NCBI GenBank assembly: GCA_030040415.1
Contig: JASHTT010000190.1
Location: 1 to 7,989 of the forward strand
Direction: 5' to 3'
DNA: 7,989 nucleotides
Source of the DNA: Streptosporangiaceae bacterium
GTDB taxonomy: Bacteria; Actinomycetota; Actinomycetes; Streptosporangiales; Streptosporangiaceae
The position numbers were made by a program, and so were the translations under genes. Below are positions 1 to 5,374 of the stretch, in pieces. Under the pieces are notes generated by a model. The model saw only the letters and a list, made by a program, of their open reading frames with translations. It made no database searches and had not been told where the DNA came from. Every line of letters starts with the position of its first letter. The stretch's first letter is position 1.

Positions 1-1500
1 CGGCCCAGCGTTCAGGTCGGCGATCCGTTCATGGAGAAGCTGCTTGTCGAGTGCTGCCTGGAGCTGTACCGGGCCGGCCTGGTGGTCGGCATCCAGGACC
101 TCGGCGCAGCCGGGGTGGCGTGTGCGACAACCGAGCTTGCCGCGGGCGGCGACGGCGGCATGCGGGTAACGCTGGACTCCCTGCCGCTGCGCGACTCGTC
201 GCTCGGGCCAGCCGAGATCCTCATGAGTGAGTCGCAGGAACGCATGATGGCTGTGGTTACACCGGCCAATGTCGGGCCGTTCCTAGAAATATGCCGGAAA
301 TGGGACGTTCAGGGCACGGTCATCGGCGAGGTGACGGAGACCGGCCGGCTCGAGATGACCTGGTACGGCGAGCACGTGGTCGACATCCCGCCCGCCAGCG
401 CGGCCAGCGGGCCCGTCTACGACCGGCCAGCCAGCAGGCCGGACGGCCAGGCAGCGCTAGCCGCCGCTGAACCGGCTCCGCCGTCGCGTGCCGACCTGCG
501 CGCCGACCTGCTGAAGCTGCTCGGGTCGGCCGATGGCGGCGACAAGACCTGGGTCACCGAGCAGTACGACCACTACGTCCGCGGCGACACGGTGCTCGCC
601 ATGCCGCACGACGCGGGCGTGCTGGAAGTCGACGAGGAGAGCGGCCTCGGTGTCGCGCTCGCCACCGACGGGAACGGCAGGTACTGCCAGCTCGACCCCT
701 ACGCGGGCACGCAACTCGTGCTCTGCGAGGCCTACCGGAACGTGGCCGTTACCGGTGCGCGGCCGCTGGCCGTCACCAACTGCCTCAACTTCGGCTCGCC
801 GGAGGATCCCGCTGTCATGTGGCAGTTCACCGAGGCGGTGCGCGGGCTGGCGGACGGGTGCCTCGCGCTCGGTACACCCGTTACGGGCGGGAACGTGAGT
901 TTCTACAACCAGACCGGTGGCACGCCGATCCGGCCCACGCCGGTCGTCGGCGTTCTCGGGGTGCATGACGACGTCCGGCGCCGTGTGCCATCCGGCTTCA
1001 GCGTCGACGGAGCGCGGATCGTGCTGCTCGGCGAGACCAAGCCCGAGTTCGGCGGATCGCTGTGGGCCTGGCTGGTCCGCGGCCACCTGGGCGGCCGGCC
1101 GCCCGTGGTCAGCTTCGACGCCGAGCAGGCGCTCGCGGACGTCCTGGTGGCGAGCGGCTCGCGCGGCCTGCTGGCCGCCGCCCATGACCTGTCAGACGGC
1201 GGGCTCGCGGTTGCGCTGGCCGAGTGCTGCCTGTTTGGCGGCAGGGGCTGCGCGGTGGACCTGCCCGGCGATCCCGGCACGCTGCTGTTCAGCGAGTCGG
1301 CGGCTCGTGCTGTCGTCGCGGTCAGCCCCGGTGCCGAGGCAGAGTTCGACGCGCTGTGCGCGGACGCGGGCCTGGCCAGCGCCGTCCTCGGCAGCACGGG
1401 CGGGCCGGCCCTGGAGGTGACTGGCCTGTTCAGCGTCGCGCTGGATGAACTGACGACGGTGCACCGGGCCACGCTTCCCGCGCTGTTCGGCGCTGGCTAG
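1..1500 (+). CDS. purL: Phosphoribosylformylglycinamidine synthase subunit PurL (5'-truncated by window edge)
   Basis: PurL catalyses the fourth step of de novo purine synthesis: FGAR + ATP + ammonia (from glutamine) gives FGAM. It works in the cytoplasm with the separate PurQ glutaminase and PurS. The reading frame is open from the first base of the window, so the first ATG at nt 31 is internal; 499 codons and the stop are present. The small actinobacterial PurL is about 750 residues, so roughly the N-terminal third is missing. Visible family motifs, numbered from the first codon in the window, are VGDPFMEK (6-13), QDLGAAG (32-38), GTPVTGGNVSFYN (291-303) and HDLSDGG (395-401), the last in the C-terminal AIR-synthase-like domain. 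No glutaminase domain follows, as expected for the small multi-subunit type. The stop codon TAG overlaps the stop of the convergent minus-strand gene within CTAG. Identification is secure; the true start is not visible. Confidence 0.97.
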   Translation, partial: RPSVQVGDPFMEKLLVECCLELYRAGLVVGIQDLGAAGVACATTELAAGGDGGMRVTLDSLPLRDSSLGPAEILMSESQERMMAVVTPANVGPFLEICRKWDVQGTVIGEVTETGRLEMTWYGEHVVDIPPASAASGPVYDRPASRPDGQAALAAAEPAPPSRADLRADLLKLLGSADGGDKTWVTEQYDHYVRGDTVLAMPHDAGVLEVDEESGLGVALATDGNGRYCQLDPYAGTQLVLCEAYRNVAVTGARPLAVTNCLNFGSPEDPAVMWQFTEAVRGLADGCLALGTPVTGGNVSFYNQTGGTPIRPTPVVGVLGVHDDVRRRVPSGFSVDGARIVLLGETKPEFGGSLWAWLVRGHLGGRPPVVSFDAEQALADVLVASGSRGLLAAAHDLSDGGLAVALAECCLFGGRGCAVDLPGDPGTLLFSESAARAVVAVSPGAEAEFDALCADAGLASAVLGSTGGPALEVTGLFSVALDELTTVHRATLPALFGAG

Positions 1501-2132
1501 ACGCTTAACCACCACAAGGCCACCAGCTGGCTGGACGGCCGCGCCGGATTGCAGTCGGCCATGCCAGCGCCGAGCCGGTGCGCGGGCATCAGCACCTGGG
1601 ACAGGCACTTGCCGTCGGCGAGGTTGGCGTACTGGTAGAACTCGTGCCCGTCGACGCTGAGTGCGGCGTTCACCCGCTTCCAGCGCTGCCACGCGGCGCC
1701 GTTGTCGCAGTGCTGCAGGACGAGCCTGGAGTGGCCGTTGATGCCAAGGCAGTAGTAGTCCGGCTGGAAGATGAAGGTGTAGGTCCCGCCCTGCATCAGG
1801 TCCGCGTACCAGTCCGGGGTACCAGGGCCGTTCGCCGCGGCCGCCGACAGTGCCGTGAAGAAGGGCCCCGTATCGCCGCCGAGCAGTTGCACGAGGTCGG
1901 CTGCCGAGGCTTTGGAGCCGCCCCCGGCAGCCGACTGGGCGATCAGGCCAGCCGTCTGGTGGGCCGTCACGATTGTCGGCAACGGTACTGAGTGGTGCTT
2001 GCCGGGATGGAACCCGGCCACGTAAGCGCCGGCGCCGCCGCCGGCGACAACCACGATGACGCCGATCCCGGCTAGCCGGGCCAGCCAGGGTCCCCTGCTC
2101 CGGGACCGTGTGCCTTGGCGCTCACGTGGCAT
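1497..2132 (-). CDS. Membrane-anchored extracytoplasmic protein with ricin-B-like C-terminal region
   Basis: Predicted 211-residue protein, function unknown. From the ATG at nt 2132 it has a short Arg-rich N-terminus (PRERQGTRSRSRG), then a hydrophobic segment at about residues 18-40 (LARLAGIGVIVVVAGGGAGA). This suggests an N-in/C-out anchor or uncleaved signal. An Ala/Gly-rich linker follows. The C-terminal third holds two CL...C units: YYCLG with LQHCDNGAAWQRW (Cys128, Cys142, Trp148, Trp151) and GKCLSQ with MADCNP (Cys176, Cys194). This Cys-Leu, Cys, Q/W spacing resembles ricin-type beta-trefoil lectin repeats, so carbohydrate binding outside the membrane is possible, though only two units are clear. 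The start is uncertain: ATG 2132 has a GGAG 13 nt upstream; ATG 2156 and TTG 2162 are in frame but have no better ribosome site. The gene converges on purL, is divergent from the SCP_3 gene and is not part of purine synthesis. Frame and export are well supported; the lectin assignment is inference. Confidence 0.78.
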   Translation of the reverse strand: MPRERQGTRSRSRGPWLARLAGIGVIVVVAGGGAGAYVAGFHPGKHHSVPLPTIVTAHQTAGLIAQSAAGGGSKASAADLVQLLGGDTGPFFTALSAAAANGPGTPDWYADLMQGGTYTFIFQPDYYCLGINGHSRLVLQHCDNGAAWQRWKRVNAALSVDGHEFYQYANLADGKCLSQVLMPAHRLGAGMADCNPARPSSQLVALWWLSV

Positions 2133-2184
2133 ACCGAACGAATATCTCCAACTCATCGGCAATGCTGCCAGTTGTTGGTGAAAA

Positions 2185-2205
2185 GTCAGAAGATTTTTTC
2201 CTGAC
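2185..2205. repeat. Short inverted repeat GTCAG...CTGAC in divergent intergenic region
   Basis: GTCAG (2185-2189) and CTGAC (2201-2205) are perfect 5-bp inverted arms around an A/T-rich centre containing TTTTTT. They lie between the divergent starts of the ricin-like gene and the SCP_3 gene. The site could be an operator or a weak hairpin. At five base pairs chance occurrence is quite possible. Confidence 0.25.
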
Positions 2206-2256
2206 CGTCCGCCGGCCTGCGTTCCAGGCTGGGAGGCTTTTACGTTCGCGGCGTGG

Positions 2257-2268
2257 CACCGCGCGGTG
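2257..2268. promoter_or_regulatory. 12-bp perfect palindrome, candidate operator
   Basis: CACCGCGCGGTG is its own reverse complement over all 12 bases. It ends 1 nt before the proposed -10 hexamer of the SCP_3 gene, so it lies in the -35/-10 spacer, where a bound dimeric regulator would block or remodel the promoter. High-GC DNA produces CG-rich palindromes by chance. Position is the main argument for function; no regulator is identified. Confidence 0.35.
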
Positions 2269-2269
2269 T

Positions 2270-2281
2270 TAGGTTCTCGGC
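2270..2281 (+). promoter_or_regulatory. Putative leaderless promoter (-10 TAGGTT) of the SCP_3 gene
   Basis: TAGGTT (2270-2275) fits the actinobacterial -10 pattern TANNNT. Its last T lies at -7 if transcription starts at the G of the GTG at 2282, the geometry of leaderless transcripts. No Shine-Dalgarno sequence is seen just upstream of this GTG, which supports a leaderless start. The -35 region is weak (TTCGCG at 2246-2251 at best is not consensus). Confidence 0.5.
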
Positions 2282-2758
2282 GTGCCGCCGCGCAGGCCTG
2301 ACTTTTCGCGTCTGCTCGATGCCGTCAACGAGCAGCGTGCCGCTCTCGGCTTGGCGCCGCTGGCCGGGCAGGTCACGCAGGCCGACGTCGGCCGGGCCGC
2401 CGTCGCCGCCGTGAGCCTGGCTATCGCGGGCGGCCACGAGCCCGTCCGGCCGGCGCTGCGCGTGGCCGTCGGCTACACCCTCGCCCTGCTGGCCGAGCAG
2501 GTGCCTGGCAAGGCGGTGGAAGTCCGGGTCCCACCGTTCGCGGCCGTCCAGTGCGTGCCAGGACCGCGGCACACCAGGGGCACACCGCCCAACGTCGTCG
2601 AGACCGACCCGCTGACCTGGCTGGATCTGGCGACCGGCCGCCAGGACTGGGCGAGCGCCGTGGACAGCGGCCGGGTCCGGGCTAGCGGCCAGCGGTCCGA
2701 CATCTCGGCCTACCTGCCTCTCGTGCCAAACGGCTCCGGCCTGCCTGGTGGCCACTAG
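2282..2758 (+). CDS. Sterol carrier-like family protein (SCP_3 domain)
   Basis: 158-residue cytoplasmic protein of the bacterial SCP-orthologue family (SCP_3), recognised from memory of the actinobacterial homologue that sits next to purF. The signature is the central block VEVRVPPFAAVQCVPG (79-94), then RHTRGTPPNVVETDP (97-110 region) and TWLDLATGR (112-120). The N-terminal half (30-75) is Ala-rich and probably helical. There is no signal peptide or membrane segment. SCP-2-type folds bind lipids or act as the C-terminal part of mycothiol-dependent isomerases; the role of this short stand-alone form is unknown. The GTG start is chosen because a TANNNT -10 motif ends 6 nt before it, consistent with a leaderless message, and because the ORF has no earlier plausible start. 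It ends 9 nt before purF and its stop TAG is part of the proposed purF -10. Neighbourhood suggests a link to purine synthesis, but the sequence shows no catalytic motif. Confidence 0.85.
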   Translation: MPPRRPDFSRLLDAVNEQRAALGLAPLAGQVTQADVGRAAVAAVSLAIAGGHEPVRPALRVAVGYTLALLAEQVPGKAVEVRVPPFAAVQCVPGPRHTRGTPPNVVETDPLTWLDLATGRQDWASAVDSGRVRASGQRSDISAYLPLVPNGSGLPGGH

Positions 2759-2767
2759 AATTACCGG
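2756..2767 (+). promoter_or_regulatory. Putative leaderless promoter (-10 TAGAAT) of purF
   Basis: TAGAAT (2756-2761) differs from TATAAT at one position and fits TANNNT. Its last T is at -7 relative to the purF GTG at 2768, the same geometry as at the SCP_3 gene. The first three bases are also the stop codon of that gene. No Shine-Dalgarno precedes the GTG (the upstream bases are TTACCGG). There is no recognisable -35 hexamer, so purF may also be read by transcription from upstream. Confidence 0.5.
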
Positions 2768-4303
2768 GTGATTAAGCCCGACGGCCGGCTGTCACTCGAT
2801 CCTGGCTCGCAGGACCAGCCGCCCAGGGATGCCTGCGGTGTCTTCGGCGTCTGGGCGCCAGGCGAGGACGTCGCCAAGCTCTCCTACTACGGCCTGTACT
2901 CGCTGCAGCACCGCGGCCAGGAATCGGCAGGCATCGCGGTCAGCGACGGCTCCCGGATCGTCGTGTACAAGGACATGGGGCTGGTCGCGCAGGTGTTCGA
3001 CGAGTCAGTGCTGAACACGCTGCGCGGGCACATAGCCGTCGCGCACTGCCGGTATTCCACGACGGGCTCTTCCGTCTGGGAGAACGCCCAGCCCACCTTC
3101 CGGGCCACGTCGTCGGCGAGCCTCGCGCTCGGTCACAACGGCAACCTGATCAACACCCTCGAGCTGGCGAGCCTGGTCGGCGGCGAGGATGGCGGCTTTG
3201 GCGGCCGCGCCACCTCGGACACCGACGTGCTCACGGCGCTGTTCGCGGCGAGCGCCAGCGACGCGGGCGCGATCGACACCGGTGACCCCGGCGCCGCCGC
3301 GAACGGGACCGGCCAGCCGGCCGAGCCCGGCGTTGAGCGTGCCGCGCTCGCCGCGCTGCCTCGCGTGCAAGGTGCGTTCTCGCTGGTCTTCATGGACGAG
3401 CGAACCCTGTACGCGGCGCGTGACCAGCACGGTTTCCGGCCGCTGGTGCTCGGCAGGCTGGCCGCCGGCTGGGTGGTCGCGAGCGAGACGGCGGCGCTCG
3501 ACATCGTCGGCGCCACGTTCGTCCGGGAGATCGAGCCTGGCGAGATGGTGGCGATCGACGAGCGCGGCGTCAGGTCCTTCAGGTTCGCCGTCCCGGCACC
3601 GAGGGGTTGCATCTTCGAGTACGTCTACCTGGCCAGGCCGGACACCGCGATCGCGGGGCGAAGCGTGCAGGCGGCGCGGGTCGAGGTCGGCCGTCTGCTG
3701 GCGGCCGGGCATCCGGCAGAAGCCGACCTGGTCATCGGTGTGCCCGAGTCGAGTACTCCCGCCGCCATCGGCTACGCGCAGGCCAGCGGGATCCCGTACG
3801 GCCAGGGCCTGGTGAAGAACTCCTACGTGGGGCGGACCTTCATCCAGCCGAGCCAGACGATCAGGCAGCGCGGCGTCCGGCTGAAGTACAACCCGCTGCG
3901 GGACGCTATCGCCGGCCAGCGGCTGGTCGTGGTCGACGACTCAATAGTCCGCGGCACCACCCAGCGGGCCATCGTGGCGATGCTGCGCGAGGCGGGCGCG
4001 GCCGAGGTGCACGTGCGGATCTCCAGCCCGCCGGTCATGTGGCCCTGCTTCTTCGGCATCGACTTCGCCAGCCGGGCCGAGCTGGCGGCGGGCAACATGA
4101 CGGTCGATGAGATCCGCGAGTCGATAGGCGCGGACTCGCTGGGCTTCGTGTCGCTGCCCAGCCTGATCGCCGCCACAACCCTGCCTGCCGACCGGCTATG
4201 CCGGGCGTGTTTCGACGGCGAGTACCCGGTGACGGTCGCCGACGGCGACCGGGGCAAGCACCTGCTGGAGCCGGCCGTGGCTGCCGCCGAGGCGGTCGGG
4301 TGA
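2768..4303 (+). CDS. purF: Amidophosphoribosyltransferase PurF (Fe-S, propeptide type)
   Basis: PurF makes 5-phosphoribosylamine from PRPP and glutamine, the committed first step of purine synthesis, in the cytoplasm. The 511 residues hold an N-terminal Ntn glutaminase domain and a C-terminal phosphoribosyltransferase domain. RDACGVFG (20-27) places the nucleophile at Cys23, so a 22-residue propeptide must be removed. Glutamine-site motifs HCRYSTTG (93-100), GHNGNL (122-127) and SDTD (150-153) are intact. The PRPP loop is VVVDDSIVRGTT (387-398). Cys281, Cys427, Cys478 and Cys481 (LCRACFDGEYP) match the four ligands of the [4Fe-4S] cluster known from the Bacillus subtilis enzyme. Feedback inhibition by AMP/GMP is expected from the family. 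An Ala/Gly/Asp-rich stretch at about 162-188 looks like an extra surface loop compared with streptomycete PurF as I remember it. The GTG start is supported by the exact leaderless -10 spacing and by the propeptide length. Confidence 0.98.
   Translation: MIKPDGRLSLDPGSQDQPPRDACGVFGVWAPGEDVAKLSYYGLYSLQHRGQESAGIAVSDGSRIVVYKDMGLVAQVFDESVLNTLRGHIAVAHCRYSTTGSSVWENAQPTFRATSSASLALGHNGNLINTLELASLVGGEDGGFGGRATSDTDVLTALFAASASDAGAIDTGDPGAAANGTGQPAEPGVERAALAALPRVQGAFSLVFMDERTLYAARDQHGFRPLVLGRLAAGWVVASETAALDIVGATFVREIEPGEMVAIDERGVRSFRFAVPAPRGCIFEYVYLARPDTAIAGRSVQAARVEVGRLLAAGHPAEADLVIGVPESSTPAAIGYAQASGIPYGQGLVKNSYVGRTFIQPSQTIRQRGVRLKYNPLRDAIAGQRLVVVDDSIVRGTTQRAIVAMLREAGAAEVHVRISSPPVMWPCFFGIDFASRAELAAGNMTVDEIRESIGADSLGFVSLPSLIAATTLPADRLCRACFDGEYPVTVADGDRGKHLLEPAVAAAEAVG
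4289..4299 (+). promoter_or_regulatory. Ribosome binding site of purM inside the purF 3' end
   Basis: GAGG (4289-4292) lies 7 nt before the GTG at 4300. It decides the purM start, because the frame is open further upstream to an ATG at 4198 that would put 34 extra non-homologous residues inside purF. Confidence 0.55.
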
Positions 4304-5358
4304 GCAGTTCCGGCGCTAACTACGCTGGGGCCGGCGTCGACATCGGGGCTGGAGAGCGCGCCGTCGACCTGATGCGCTCGGCGGTGGCGAGGACGGCCGG
4401 CCCGGAGGTGATCGGTGGCCTGGGCGGGTTCGCCGGGCTCTTCGACGCCGCGAAGCTGCGCGGCATGCGGCACCCGCTGCTGGCCACGGCCACCGACGGC
4501 GTTGGCACCAAGGTGGTGCTGGCTCAGCGCCTGCGCCGGTATGACACCATCGGCCTCGACCTCGTCGGGATGGTCGTGGACGACCTGGTGGTGTGCGGTG
4601 CCCAGCCGCTGTTCATGACCGACTACATCGTGTGCGGCAGGGTGCAGCCGCAGCGCGTCGCCGCGATCGTCTCCGGCATCGCCGAGGGGTGCGTGCAGGC
4701 GGGATGCGCCCTGGTCGGCGGCGAGACCGCGGAGCATCCTGGTCAGCTTGGCCCGGACGAGTTCGACCTGGCAGGCGCCGCCACCGGCGTCGTCGAGGCT
4801 GACCGGCTGCTCGGCCCGGACCGGGTGCGGCCCGGTGACGCCGTGATCGCCATGGCCTCGTCCGGGTTGCACGCCAACGGCTTCTCGCTGGTCCGCGCGG
4901 TCATCGACGCGGCCGGCTCCGGGCTTGACCTCTCGGCGCGGCCCGCAGGGCTCGACCGGCCGCTAGGCGAGGAGCTGCTAGCCCCGACCCGGATCTACGC
5001 GGCGGACTGCCTCGCGCTGGCAAACCGCTGTGAGGTGCGCGCCTTCGCGCATGTGACGGGTGGCGGGCTGGCAGCGAACCTGGCCAGGGTGCTGCCGCCA
5101 GCTGCTGACGCCGTGCTGGACCGCAGCACCTGGCGGCCAAGGCCGATATTCGGGCTGCTCGCCGCCGCGGGCCACGTCGAGGCCGCGGAAATGGAGCGAG
5201 TCTTCAACATGGGCGTCGGGATGGTGGCCATCGTGGCCGCGCCCGAGGCCGACCGGGCCCTGGAAGTGCTGGCCGAGCTTGGTGTCCCCGCGTGGCTAGT
5301 TGGCGAGATCATTAGCGGCTCAGGCCAGGCCCGCCTGCAGGGAGAGCATCCAGCCTGA
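4300..5358 (+). CDS. purM: Phosphoribosylformylglycinamidine cyclo-ligase (AIR synthetase) PurM
   Basis: PurM closes the imidazole ring: FGAM + ATP gives AIR, the step directly after PurL. The product is 352 residues, the usual length for the family. Motifs in order: YAGAGVDIGAGERAVDLM at the N-terminus (8-25), DGVGTK (66-71), the MVVDDLVVCGAQPLF core (91-105), GGETAEHPG (140-148), SSGLHANGFSLVR (187-199), HVTGGG (251-256) and MERVFNMGVGM (298-308). These cover the ATP-binding AIR-synthase N domain and the C domain; nothing essential seems missing. The GTG start overlaps the purF TGA in a GTGA junction, so the two genes are co-transcribed and probably translationally coupled. The start fixes the conserved N-terminus seven residues in, as in other PurM proteins. 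The stop lies only 16 nt from the stop of the convergent secreted-protein gene. Confidence 0.98.
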   Translation: MSSSGANYAGAGVDIGAGERAVDLMRSAVARTAGPEVIGGLGGFAGLFDAAKLRGMRHPLLATATDGVGTKVVLAQRLRRYDTIGLDLVGMVVDDLVVCGAQPLFMTDYIVCGRVQPQRVAAIVSGIAEGCVQAGCALVGGETAEHPGQLGPDEFDLAGAATGVVEADRLLGPDRVRPGDAVIAMASSGLHANGFSLVRAVIDAAGSGLDLSARPAGLDRPLGEELLAPTRIYAADCLALANRCEVRAFAHVTGGGLAANLARVLPPAADAVLDRSTWRPRPIFGLLAAAGHVEAAEMERVFNMGVGMVAIVAAPEADRALEVLAELGVPAWLVGEIISGSGQARLQGEHPA

Positions 5359-5370
5359 CCCTAGGGCAGG
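5354..5370. terminator. Weak bidirectional hairpin between convergent purM and secreted-protein gene
   Basis: CCTG-A-CCC-TA-GGG-CAGG forms inverted arms with one unpaired A around the palindrome CCCTAGGG (5359-5366). It spans the purM stop and the 16-nt gap, so it could act on both strands. A T run is absent (only GGTTT follows on the plus strand) and the loop would be very tight, so real termination activity is doubtful. Confidence 0.25.
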
Positions 5371-5374
5371 GGTT

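Noticed and set aside
457..1185. Long minus-strand open frame (242 codons) inside purL
   Set aside because: It is antisense to well-conserved PurL motifs, and its translation is rich in Arg/Ala/His/Gly without domains, as expected for a shadow frame in high-GC DNA.
4198..4299. Longer purM start at the ATG at 4198 (386 residues)
   Set aside because: The extra 34 residues overlap purF by over 100 nt and are Arg/Gly-rich; the GTG at 4300 has a GAGG site and yields the usual PurM N-terminus and length.
3823..4872. Minus-strand open frame (349 codons) across the purF/purM junction
   Set aside because: It spans two confidently identified genes on the other strand and shows no recognisable motif; it results from the rarity of stop codons at this base composition.
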